Below are positions 55,313 through 62,746 of a stretch of 64,000 bases of DNA, piece by piece. The stretch is from Archangium sp. GTDB taxonomy: Bacteria > Myxococcota > Myxococcia > Myxococcales > Myxococcaceae. The DNA lies in contig JAUYRZ010000126.1 in NCBI GenBank assembly GCA_030695565.1, positions 54,787 through 118,786 on the forward strand, given 5' to 3'. A program made the position numbers and the translations under genes. The first letter of the stretch is position 1. Each line of letters begins with the position of its first letter. The notes under the pieces are model-generated. The model did not search any database. It worked only from the letters and a program-made list of their open reading frames with translations, and was not told the origin of the DNA.

Positions 55313-55643
55313 GAAGCGCGCCCAGAAGCCGAGCATCAGCGCGATCAAGACGATGATCGAAGAAGCGACCGTCGACGCCTACGACGAAGGAGAGCAAGCG
55401 ATGGGCTGGCAGTGTGCCTTCGACGAACACCTCGAGTTGCCCTTCATCACGCGAGTGCTCGGCGTCGAGGTAAAGGTCGAGAGGATCGAACTGCGCGACG
55501 ACAACTGCATCGTGGCCATGTGCAAGCGGGGGCGCGAACGCCAGGCCATTCCGTTGTTCGACTTGCCCCTCCCGAAGCATCCACCCGCGGGCTCGGAGTG
55601 GATCGCGGCCTACAGGTACTTCTCCCGCGGAGCCCGCTCATGA
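55299..55643 (+). CDS. CcbP-like protein (114 aa)
   Basis: I start at ATG 55299, 14 nt inside the helicase gene. The sequence AIKTMIEEATVDAYDEGEQAMGW, then LELPFITRVLG and IVAMCKRGRERQAIPLFDLPLP matches my memory of the CcbP family. That family is named for a calcium-binding protein of Anabaena. The acidic DAYDEGEQAMGW and the LPFxxR segments are the shared parts. Function in this operon is not known, but its coupling to the primase-helicase suggests a subunit or regulator. The ATGA at its end overlaps the next gene. Confidence 0.75.
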   Translation: MSSREKRAQKPSISAIKTMIEEATVDAYDEGEQAMGWQCAFDEHLELPFITRVLGVEVKVERIELRDDNCIVAMCKRGRERQAIPLFDLPLPKHPPAGSEWIAAYRYFSRGARS

Positions 55644-56437
55644 ACCCCGACCGCACCTCGCTCAAGTGGATCGAAGCCCGCAAACGCCATCAGCTCTCTC
55701 ACGCGCATGTGCAGATGGCGCGCGAGCTCGGGATGAACCCGAAGAAGCTCGGCAAGCTCGACAACCACAAGCAGGAGACCTGGAAACTGCCGCTCCCCCG
55801 CTTCATCGAGGAGCTGTACGAGAAGCGTTTTGGAAAGGCGCGACCCGACGTCGTCGTCACGATAGAGCAGCGCGTGGCTGCCTTCCGCAACAACAAGGAG
55901 GAGCGCCGCGAGAGGAAGAGGCTCGCGCGAGACCTCGAGGGCAAGGAGGGCTCGACGAGTCCAACAACTGAGAACCCGGCCGAAGCGCCGCAGCCGATCG
56001 ACACACGCCCAGAGGTGCGCGCACTCCTCGCGAACCTGAAGAAGGAGAGGGTGCGGAAGGCCCTCAACGCGCTGATGCAGTCGTGCAGCGGCGAGTGGAC
56101 CTACTTCGACCCCGTGTACCGGTACTACCACCAGAGCTTCAAGGTCTTCGGGCTCCAGGCCAAGACACTCGAGTTGGTCGCGGCCCTCCAGGCGCTTGCG
56201 CCAGACCGGAAGCTGAACGCGCGGTTCATGAAGATCGTGACCGAGGGCACCGGCAAGACCTTCGAGCTTGAGCACAACCAGCGGTGGGACGAAGTCACGC
56301 GGCCCATCATCGAAGCGTTCTTCCACGCGCGCTTCTTCCTCGAGTGCGCGGTGCGGTCCGCCAGGACGCTTCGGGCGCCGCCGCAGCTCTTGCCGAGCGA
56401 CTGGGCCGCCCTGCTCTACCTCTTCGATCTTCGGTAG
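55640..56437 (+). CDS. Uncharacterised protein, third gene of the TOTE-type operon (265 aa)
   Basis: The N-terminal 60 residues (SLKWIEARKRHQLSHAHVQM, KKLGKLDNHKQETWKLPLP, FIEELYEKRFG) are a recurring helical module. A charged linker follows, then a second helical domain from residue 130 with GEWTYFDPVYRYYHQSFKVFG and a C-terminal KTFELEHNQRWDEVTRPIIEAFFHARFF. No enzymatic motif is recognised. The ATG overlaps the upstream gene as ATGA. The last 44 nt around the stop are duplicated at 58144-58187, downstream of the AbiE pair. Confidence 0.75.
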   Translation: MNPDRTSLKWIEARKRHQLSHAHVQMARELGMNPKKLGKLDNHKQETWKLPLPRFIEELYEKRFGKARPDVVVTIEQRVAAFRNNKEERRERKRLARDLEGKEGSTSPTTENPAEAPQPIDTRPEVRALLANLKKERVRKALNALMQSCSGEWTYFDPVYRYYHQSFKVFGLQAKTLELVAALQALAPDRKLNARFMKIVTEGTGKTFELEHNQRWDEVTRPIIEAFFHARFFLECAVRSARTLRAPPQLLPSDWAALLYLFDLR

Positions 56438-56439
56438 GG
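56396..56439 (+). repeat. 44-bp direct repeat, left copy, at the end of the 265-aa gene
   Basis: It contains the final codons (SDWAALLYLFDLR and stop). The right copy is at 58144-58187 with 41 of 44 identical bases. The two copies bracket the AbiEi/AbiEii pair. Confidence 0.85.
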
Positions 56440-56489
56440 AGCAGCAAGCCCAAGGCAGAGTCGACGCAGGCCGAGCTGGAGACACGCCA

Positions 56490-56514
56490 ATTGTGCAGAC
56501 ACCGCCTGCACGAT
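56490..56514. repeat. 25-bp palindrome, degenerate copy C
   Basis: Arms ATTGTGCAGACA and CGCCTGCACGAT flank a central C. Several mismatches distinguish it from copies A and B. It lies between the 265-aa gene and the AbiEi gene. Confidence 0.7.
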
Positions 56515-56574
56515 TCCGCGCGCTCTAGATGCCTTGTTGTTTCAATGACTTGCCGGCTTGCTGCGCCTGCGACC

Positions 56575-56594
56575 GTATCTTATATTCAGGATAC
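56575..56594 (+). promoter_or_regulatory. Inverted repeat upstream of abiEi, possible operator
   Basis: GTATC at 56575 and GATAC at 56590 flank an AT-rich TTATATTCAG core. It is 12-31 nt before the AbiEi start in a region that is otherwise GC-rich. AbiEi-type antitoxins repress their own promoter, so this is a likely operator; this role is inference. Confidence 0.55.
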
Positions 56595-56605
56595 GAGAGA
56601 CGGTC

Positions 56606-57187
56606 ATGACCCAGCCTGCCAACCCACACCTCGAACCCGGTCGCGTGTACCGCACCCAGGACCTCGCTCAATGGAGCGCGAACCCGCCTCGTCTAGCGAA
56701 GCGCCTGGTGAAGGAAGGAGCGCTCGTGCCGTTGGCCCGCGGCCTCTTCGCCCATCCGAAGCGCGGCCGCTTCGGAGCGGTTCCCCCGGGCGACGACGAC
56801 CTGCTCCGGGCCTTCCTCGATGGCGCGCCGTTCATCATCACGGGGCCCGCTCGATGGAACACCCTGGGCCTTGGAGCCACGGCAGTGTTCGCGACGCCGC
56901 TCGTCTACAACACCAAGCGCTCGGGCAGCTTCTCGCTCGGAGGCCGCGGGTTTCAGCTCCGCCGGGTGGCCTTTCCATCGGCGCCGACCCCGGAGTGGTA
57001 CGTGGTCGACCTCTTCGAGCACTCTGCTCAGGCCGGTGTTTCGCGGGACGTACTCACCGCCGCCCTCAAGCGGGCGCTTGCCGCGGGACGCTTCGATGCC
57101 CATCGCCTCCGGGAGACGGCAGAGCGCTACGCCACGAAGGTCACGAAGGCTCACCTCGAGGCGGCGATGGAAGCGGGCCACGCTTGA
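56606..57187 (+). CDS. AbiEi-type antitoxin, type IV toxin-antitoxin (193 aa)
   Basis: This is an AbiEi-like protein. The N-terminal winged-helix YRTQDLAQWSANPPRLAKRLVKEGALVPLARGLFAHPKRGRFG is a DNA-binding region and the C-terminal part GAPFIITGPARWNTLGLGATAVFATPLVYNTKRSGSFSLG is the antitoxin domain. The start is ATG 56606. It neutralises the AbiEii toxin by an indirect (type IV) route and represses the promoter in known systems. The AbiEii start overlaps its stop as TTGA. Confidence 0.88.
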   Translation: MTQPANPHLEPGRVYRTQDLAQWSANPPRLAKRLVKEGALVPLARGLFAHPKRGRFGAVPPGDDDLLRAFLDGAPFIITGPARWNTLGLGATAVFATPLVYNTKRSGSFSLGGRGFQLRRVAFPSAPTPEWYVVDLFEHSAQAGVSRDVLTAALKRALAAGRFDAHRLRETAERYATKVTKAHLEAAMEAGHA

Positions 57188-58137
57188 GCTTCGTGCACGA
57201 CGATTTGGAGTTCGACGACCTGATCCGGATCGTCGCCGAGCGCCGAGGGTTGGCGGTGGGCCTCGTCGAGAAAGACTATTGGGTCACGCACGTTCTCTGG
57301 TCGCTCCATGAGCTCGGGCTCGAGGTCTGGTTCAAGGGCGGAACCTCTCTCTCGAAGGGCTTCGGGTTGATCGAGCGGTTCTCCGAAGACCTCGACCTGA
57401 AGCTGGAGCCCGGCAGCGCCGCGCTTCCGCCGGTCACCAACTGGAAGAGCGAAGGGACCAAGGCGACCGCCGAACGCCGCGCGCACTTCGAGAAGCTCGT
57501 CACGATCCTCGACATCGGCGGGATGAAGGCGAGCCTCGACTCCGACGACAAGTCCTGGCGATACGCGAACGTTCAGCTGACCTACCCGGCGCGACACCTG
57601 GGCCAGCTCGGCAAGGTCATGCATCCCTTCGTCCTCCTCGAAGTCGGCAACGCGCGCGTCACACCGGCTGTCACGCGGGCCATGAGTTCCTTCGTGCACG
57701 AGCACCTGATCGCCCAAGCCCAGCTCGCGTCGTTCTCAGACAACCGGCCGAAGGCGGTGAGCTGCGTGCATCCACTGGTGACCTTGCTCGAAAAGCTCGA
57801 CGCCCTTCATCGCCGGTTCCCGAACGAGAAGACCGACGCGGCCGCGTTCGTTCGCCACTTCGAGGACGCGGCTCGCGTGATCGCCGGCATCGACGGCCTC
57901 CCACCACTTCCCGACTTCCCCGACGTCACTGCGCTGGCGAACGAGATGCTCTCCCAGAAGCAGATCGCCCGATTGCCATCTTCCATTGATGCCGCTTTCA
58001 ACCCTGGAGTGGGGCCGCGCTGGGACTCGATTCGTTCAGCTCACACCGCGATCGGCCTGATGTTCTGGGGCGCGCGCGTCGAACTCGATGACGCCTGCGC
58101 CGCGATCCGCGGGTGGGTGACCGCCACGTTCGGGTGA
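57184..58137 (+). CDS. AbiEii-type nucleotidyltransferase toxin (317 aa)
   Basis: This is a nucleotidyltransferase of the AbiEii/AbiGii family. The GxS motif is FKGGTSLSKGFG, the catalytic acidic pair is in RFSEDLDLKL, and a conserved Lys/His-rich segment (RYANVQLTYPARHLGQLGK) follows. Known AbiEii toxins transfer pyrimidines to tRNA and cause abortive infection against phage. The start is TTG 57184, overlapping the antitoxin stop; GTG 57193 is an alternative. The 44-bp repeat begins 7 nt after its stop. Confidence 0.88.
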   Translation: MSFVHDDLEFDDLIRIVAERRGLAVGLVEKDYWVTHVLWSLHELGLEVWFKGGTSLSKGFGLIERFSEDLDLKLEPGSAALPPVTNWKSEGTKATAERRAHFEKLVTILDIGGMKASLDSDDKSWRYANVQLTYPARHLGQLGKVMHPFVLLEVGNARVTPAVTRAMSSFVHEHLIAQAQLASFSDNRPKAVSCVHPLVTLLEKLDALHRRFPNEKTDAAAFVRHFEDAARVIAGIDGLPPLPDFPDVTALANEMLSQKQIARLPSSIDAAFNPGVGPRWDSIRSAHTAIGLMFWGARVELDDACAAIRGWVTATFG

Positions 58138-58143
58138 AGGCGA

Positions 58144-58187
58144 AGCGACTGGGCCGCCCTGCTCCACCTCTTCGGTCTTCGGGAGGG
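58144..58187 (+). repeat. 44-bp direct repeat, right copy, downstream of AbiEii
   Basis: It matches 56396-56439 with three differences (T/C, A/G and T/G). Here the copy is noncoding because no frame continues it into a gene. Confidence 0.85.
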
Positions 58188-58231
58188 CATGCCCGCCCAA
58201 TGAGCGGTGCTCGAGCGGCGAATCCGGCAAC

Positions 58232-58256
58232 GAATCCGGCAACGGTTGCCGGATTC
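58232..58256. repeat. 25-bp palindrome, copy D, in the AbiEii-SNF2 gap
   Basis: The arms GAATCCGGCAAC and GTTGCCGGATTC flank one G. The same left arm is repeated directly before it at 58220-58231. The layout (12+1+12) is the same as copies A and B though the sequence differs. Confidence 0.8.
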
Positions 58257-58337
58257 CCGCTGCACGGGTCCCTGTCGACGCGAACCGGGCCATCGTGGCC
58301 TGATTCGCGGCTCCTCTTGACCCAGGACCGCAGGCGG

Positions 58338-58364
58338 CCGGGTGCCGGGTGCCGGGTGCCGGTG
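58338..58364. repeat. Short tandem repeat CCGGGTG x3
   Basis: Three exact copies of CCGGGTG, followed by a partial CCGGTG, lie between the AbiEii stop and the SNF2 start. No coding function is apparent. Confidence 0.7.
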
Positions 58365-58421
58365 ATGATCGGGGCGACACGGAGTTCCGCGCCGCGGCCC
58401 TGGCGGCTACAAGCCGCGGCC

Positions 58422-60851
58422 ATGTCACCGCTGCTCCAGCAGGAAGCCCTCGAGGTCCTCACCGCCGAACTCGATGGCCACACCGGCCGAATTCCCCCGA
58501 GCCTCGCGGCCGCCCAACTCCTCCGCGCGACCGAGGGAGGCGACTTCGCGCTTCAGAAGGCCGCAGCCGACGCACTGCTGAGGAGAATTCGCGCCGTGAG
58601 CGACGAGTGGCGGCTCGCCCAGCGCCGCCGCGGTGCCCGCCCACGGGCGGGCGCACACCGAGTCATCGTGGCGCGCGGAAGGAGCTACCAGGTCTGGGTC
58701 GGATCCTTCCGTGAGCTGTCGGGCAGTTGCGAGTGCGCTGACTTCGCGCGCAGCTCGCTCGGCCTCTGCAAGCACCTCTGGTGGGTGCTCGAGCAGGGCT
58801 TCGACGCGCACGGCAGCGCGAGCGACGCGGCCCGGTCCGCCCAGACGCTCGAATGGAACCCTGTTCGACCGCTCACCGGCGAAGGCGACTGGCTCGCGCG
58901 CGTGCGGTGGCGCGGCGAAGGGCGCGCTCAGTGGCCATTCGACGCAGCGGGTAACCTGCAGGCGAAGTTTGTGCGGGCGCCCGATCGCCGCCGCGAAGTG
59001 GTCGACGAGCTCCTCAAGGCCCAAGGCCTCGACCCCGCCCTCAGCGGGCTGCTGCGCCGCGAGCGCGCCGAACTCGAGAGACGTCGCGAGCTCACGCCGT
59101 CGGCGATGGACATCAAGCGTGCGCTCAAGAAGTTGCGCCACCCCCTCTTCCCCTACCAGGTGACCGGCGTCTCGCGCTTCCTCGAGGCCGGCCGGCTCCT
59201 GCTCGCCGACGACATGGGCCTGGGGAAGACCGCCCAGGCGATCGCCTCGTGCCATGTGCTCCACGCCACGGGGCGGGTGAAGAAGGGGCTCGTCGTGGTG
59301 CCCGCGGCCCTCAAGACCCAGTGGCTACGCGAGTGGAAGCACTTCACCCACGCGCCCGCGAGCATCGTCGAGGGGCCTCCTGCGAACCGGCTTCGCCAAT
59401 ATCGCGGGCTCGACTCTGGCTTTCTCATCGTGAACTACGAGCAGGTGCTCAAGGACCTGCCCGCGCTGGAGCAGCTCGCGCCAGACCTGGTGGTGCTCGA
59501 CGAGGCCCAGCGCATCAAGAACTGGGCAGCCAAGACCTCGCTCTCCATCAAGCAGCTCCAGCCGGCGTGGAGGTTGGTGCTCACCGGCACCCCGCTCGAG
59601 AACCGGCTCACCGAGCTCGCGTCGCTGATGGACTGGGTCGATGATCTCGCGCTCGAGCCCAAGTGGCGCCTCACCGAATGGCACACCACGCGCGCTGACG
59701 GGGCGCGCGACGCGGTCGGCGCGAAGAACCTCGACACGCTCCGCGTCCGGCTCGAGCCCGCGATGCTGCGCCGGCTGAGAAGAGAGGTCTTGAAGCAACT
59801 CCCGCCTCGAACGGACACTCGGGTACCGGTGGCGATGACTGACGAGCAGCGCTCCGCGCACGGCGCGCTCGACCAGCCCATCGCCCGGTTGCTCAGGACC
59901 TCCAAGGTGCGGCCGCTCACGCAGCCTGAGTTCCTCAAGCTGATGTCGCTGATGACGCAGCAGCGCATCATCTGCAACGGGCTCGCCCAGCGCGACTTCG
60001 AGGCCCTGTGGCCCGGCCTCGCCGGACATGGCCCGACCGAGGCGAGCCTCCGTGGCCTCTTCAGCCCCAAGCTCACCGAGTTCCGCGAACTCGTCGCGAA
60101 CCTCGTGGTCACGCAGGGGCGCAAAGTCGTGGTGTTCAGTCAGTGGAAGCGAATGCTCCACCTCGCGCGGTGGGCCATCGCCGATCTCCTGACTGACTCG
60201 CGCGTGCGTGCGGTGCAGTTCACAGGTGACGAGAGCCAGAAGCGCCGCACGCAGAACGTCGTCGACTTCCACGACGACCCATACACCCGCATCTTCTTCG
60301 CCACCGACGCTGGCGGCGTGGGCCTCAACCTTCAGCGCGCCGCGAGCGCTTGCGTGCACCTCGACCTCCCCTGGAACCCTGCGGTGATGGAACAGCGCGC
60401 CGGCCGCGTCTATCGGCTCGGCCAGACCAAGCCCGTCGAGATCTATTCCCTGGTCGCGGACGAAGGCATCGAATCGCGCATCGCCTCGATCGTCGGCGGC
60501 AAGAAGGCGCTCTTCGACGGCCTCTTCGATGGCTCGAGCGACGCGGTGAACTTCGAAGGCGGCAGCTCGTTCCTCGCGAAGCTTGAGGAAACGCTCGAGC
60601 CCACGCTCAAGGCGGAGCCCGTGCCGCTCGCCGAGGCCGCAGAGCCACAGCCCGACGAGTCCGAGCCCGAGCCCGACGTGAGTGACACGGTCGCGCCCGT
60701 GAGCGCAGCCCAGAGCCAGTTCATGGGCGGAGTGACGATGCAGCGACTGCCCGACGGCCGCCTGGTGCTCGAGGCCAAGCCCGAGGTGGCCGCCGCACTC
60801 GCGTCGGTCTTCGAGGGGATCGCCGCGATGTTCAGGCAGCAGGCGCGGTAA
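58422..60851 (+). CDS. SWIM zinc finger and SNF2-family helicase (809 aa)
   Basis: I start at ATG 58422 (MSPLLQQEALEVLTAEL). A SWIM zinc finger occurs near residues 102-115 (CECADFARSSLGLCKHLWW). The SNF2 domain has DDMGLGKTAQAIASC near residue 263, DEAQRIKNW, LTGTPLENRL, and helicase C with VVVFSQWKRML, ATDAGGVGLNLQRA and the closing QRAGRVYRLGQTKPVEIY. SWIM-SNF2 proteins are chromatin-type remodellers or DNA translocases; SNF2 modules also occur in DISARM and other defence systems. No methylase or nuclease gene is adjacent, so it may act alone. Confidence 0.9.
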   Translation: MSPLLQQEALEVLTAELDGHTGRIPPSLAAAQLLRATEGGDFALQKAAADALLRRIRAVSDEWRLAQRRRGARPRAGAHRVIVARGRSYQVWVGSFRELSGSCECADFARSSLGLCKHLWWVLEQGFDAHGSASDAARSAQTLEWNPVRPLTGEGDWLARVRWRGEGRAQWPFDAAGNLQAKFVRAPDRRREVVDELLKAQGLDPALSGLLRRERAELERRRELTPSAMDIKRALKKLRHPLFPYQVTGVSRFLEAGRLLLADDMGLGKTAQAIASCHVLHATGRVKKGLVVVPAALKTQWLREWKHFTHAPASIVEGPPANRLRQYRGLDSGFLIVNYEQVLKDLPALEQLAPDLVVLDEAQRIKNWAAKTSLSIKQLQPAWRLVLTGTPLENRLTELASLMDWVDDLALEPKWRLTEWHTTRADGARDAVGAKNLDTLRVRLEPAMLRRLRREVLKQLPPRTDTRVPVAMTDEQRSAHGALDQPIARLLRTSKVRPLTQPEFLKLMSLMTQQRIICNGLAQRDFEALWPGLAGHGPTEASLRGLFSPKLTEFRELVANLVVTQGRKVVVFSQWKRMLHLARWAIADLLTDSRVRAVQFTGDESQKRRTQNVVDFHDDPYTRIFFATDAGGVGLNLQRAASACVHLDLPWNPAVMEQRAGRVYRLGQTKPVEIYSLVADEGIESRIASIVGGKKALFDGLFDGSSDAVNFEGGSSFLAKLEETLEPTLKAEPVPLAEAAEPQPDESEPEPDVSDTVAPVSAAQSQFMGGVTMQRLPDGRLVLEAKPEVAAALASVFEGIAAMFRQQAR

Positions 60852-60893
60852 GGCACGTTGGTCAAAATGAGGAGTCCGGCCTGCTGTGGGGGG

Positions 60894-60918
60894 ATTGTCC
60901 AGATGCCGTCTGGACAAT
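60894..60918. repeat. 25-bp palindrome, copy E
   Basis: The 10-nt arms ATTGTCCAGA and TCTGGACAAT flank five bases. The ATTGT end matches copies A and B. It lies between the SNF2 gene and the convergent kinase-like gene. Confidence 0.75.
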
Positions 60919-60941
60919 CACGGACCGCGAGAACGTTGCCG

Positions 60942-62033
60942 TCATCCCACACCGATTCGTTTCAGGACCCCGCGCAAGCGCTCCTCGGCGCCCTGCACGT
61001 CGCGACCTTCCTCGACGGCGCGCTCGAGCTGCGAGGTGAGGATGAACAGCTCGAAGAAGTGCACTCGGGACGGCGGGAGCGGGCGCCCCCCCGCAGCGGC
61101 GTACGCGTCCAGCAGAAGCTTGAGCCCGCCGTCCCTCTTGAACGGGCGGCGCGCGCCACGAGTCACCACCGCCAGGTCGTATGCGGGGTCACCCACTTCA
61201 GCCCGCTCCCAATCAAGTACGCCCGGCGGCGCATCGAAGCCGAGGTGGATGTTCTGGCCGAGGAGGTCTCCGTGCAGGAGGACACCCGGCTCGGGCGGGG
61301 GCAGATGCGCCGACATCCATTCACGGGCGAGGCGCAAGAGGGCGTGGTCACCGCTGAGCGTGGCGAGTGCCGCCTCGCCATGGTTTCTGCAATCTCGCGC
61401 TTCGAGGAGCGCTCGAGGCAACTCGGCGACGGGAAGGGCGTGAATTTCTGTCGCGATCTCGCCGATGGCCTGCCACGGCTTGAAGGTGACCTGCCTGTCT
61501 GAAACGAGGTCCAGGGGAAGACCCTCGAGAAGTTCCTCGACGAGAATCACCCCGCCTTCGTCTCGAAGCGCACCAAGCACCTTCGGCACGCGGATCCCGA
61601 GCTCCCGTTTGCCGAGTGCGGCGAGCAGCTTGAGCTCGAACACCGCGCGCCGGTCGTAGTCTGGCTCGGCGAAGCGATTGGGGACGAGCGCGTAGACATC
61701 CAGCGGCTGTCGCCCCTCATTGATGGTCGCGCGGTACGCGTCTCTCGACAGGCCGGTGCCGAGGCGCTTTACGAAGCCGACCTCAACCGCGCGTCCCAAA
61801 GCGCTCGAACAGACGCGGTCGATCGCGCGCTTCGCGCGGGCCCAGCCCGCCCCCGAGTCGGCCCGAAAGTTCGCGTCGCGGTACTCATCGACACTGAGTC
61901 CGTAGGGGAAGCCCGCCTCCGTGAACCCGGCTGCGAGGATCAGCTCGCCGCCGGCATCGACCCGGCCAACGTCAGGTTCGATACCGGGTTCGTTGCCTTC
62001 TTTCGAGGGTCGCCGACCGCGAACGGACTTCAT
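60942..62033 (-). CDS. APH-family phosphotransferase (363 aa)
   Basis: This is an aminoglycoside-phosphotransferase/choline-kinase fold protein. Brenner's motif is LLHGDLLGQNIHLG and the metal motif is VLDWERAEVGDPAYDLAVV. The N-terminus (VRGRRPSKEGNEPG, RDAYRATINEGRQP) is longer than typical. The substrate is not known; calling it resistance would be a guess. It runs opposite to the helicase, with 90 nt between the convergent ends, and is followed upstream by about 700 nt of poorly coding DNA. Confidence 0.82.
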   Translation of the reverse strand: MKSVRGRRPSKEGNEPGIEPDVGRVDAGGELILAAGFTEAGFPYGLSVDEYRDANFRADSGAGWARAKRAIDRVCSSALGRAVEVGFVKRLGTGLSRDAYRATINEGRQPLDVYALVPNRFAEPDYDRRAVFELKLLAALGKRELGIRVPKVLGALRDEGGVILVEELLEGLPLDLVSDRQVTFKPWQAIGEIATEIHALPVAELPRALLEARDCRNHGEAALATLSGDHALLRLAREWMSAHLPPPEPGVLLHGDLLGQNIHLGFDAPPGVLDWERAEVGDPAYDLAVVTRGARRPFKRDGGLKLLLDAYAAAGGRPLPPSRVHFFELFILTSQLERAVEEGRDVQGAEERLRGVLKRIGVG

Positions 62034-62292
62034 CGCGGGGGACGATACCGCAGGCCCAACCCACCTCCGGAGTTGGTGCAGCGACCAATGGGGCCCCCAT
62101 TCGTGGCGGGACGGCGCGAACTTGATCGAGCTGGCCGATCAATTCCGAAGCGTCTCCTTGGGTTACGACGATCTGGCCGGCGCGAACGAAGTTGTGCTGT
62201 CCCGAAATCGGACGCAGAGAGTGGTTCGCAGCTCGCGCCCTACGCGGAGCAGCAGGTCTCCGGTCACCAACCGGAATCACCTTGAAAGTTAA

Positions 62293-62334
62293 CGACGGCC
62301 CCGAGGAGAAGTCTTCGGGGCCGTCGGCTTTTCT
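62293..62334 (+). terminator. Strong intrinsic terminator
   Basis: A perfect 12-bp stem (CGACGGCCCCGA with TCGGGGCCGTCG) around a 10-nt loop is followed by CTTTTCT. No gene on the plus strand ends immediately upstream, so it may close an unseen transcript or a degenerate gene. Confidence 0.7.
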
Positions 62335-62529
62335 GCCGATGATTCGCGGGTGTTTGCGCCGCCGGCGCGCTCCCGCAGAATCCGACGGTGAGACGACAGA
62401 GAGAAGGCTCTGCCCACGTACTCAGCCGTTTCTGGACGGCTTTTCTCTCGGTTCTCCGTCCCGCGGGGAGAGAGGAACCCAGACCGTTTAACAGTTCGCC
62501 CTCAAATCCGTGGACGGCTCGGCCGGCGC

Positions 62530-62724
62530 TTAACTGGCCAGGTCGCCGATCTGCCGTTGCCACTCTGCGGGGACACGAGGACGGAGCGCTCCGGTCGCTT
62601 TCCGCCATTTATCCGCCACCGATTTGGCGTACAAACGCCTCTCTGCGGGCCGAAACAGAGAATCAGAGAATGGACCTGAGACTCCCGGCGTGAAGTCGGG
62701 CGGTTGGGCCGTTGTATCCGCCAT
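62530..62724 (-). CDS. Possible small protein divergent from the 62747 gene (64 aa)
   Basis: The frame begins ATG 62724 (MADTTAQPPDFTPGVSGPFS) and runs through RLYAKSVADKWRKATGALRP to GDLAS. It has a plausible composition but no recognised family, and only 22 nt separate it from the divergent gene, where the two promoters would overlap. It could also be chance. Confidence 0.3.
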   Translation of the reverse strand: MADTTAQPPDFTPGVSGPFSDSLFRPAERRLYAKSVADKWRKATGALRPRVPAEWQRQIGDLAS

Positions 62725-62746
62725 CTTCGTGGCGTAATCGACGTTG

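Larger units (their letters stand above)
62034..62743. other. Poorly coding stretch between the kinase-like and 62747 genes
   Basis: No frame here gives a convincing long protein. The interval holds a strong rho-independent hairpin (62293-62334), one possible small ORF on the minus strand (62530-62724) and nothing that looks like a second tRNA-Asn fragment or an insertion-sequence end. It may include degenerate gene remnants. Confidence 0.5.

Noticed and set aside
58400..58421. A hairpin (CGGCT/AGCCG) just before the SNF2 start as a riboswitch
   Set aside because: It is a short stem without any larger conserved structure and can occur by chance at this base composition.
49830..62300. A second copy of the tRNA-Asn 3' end as an attR
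   Set aside because: No matching segment was found to the right. Serine recombinases need only a short core, so absence proves little.
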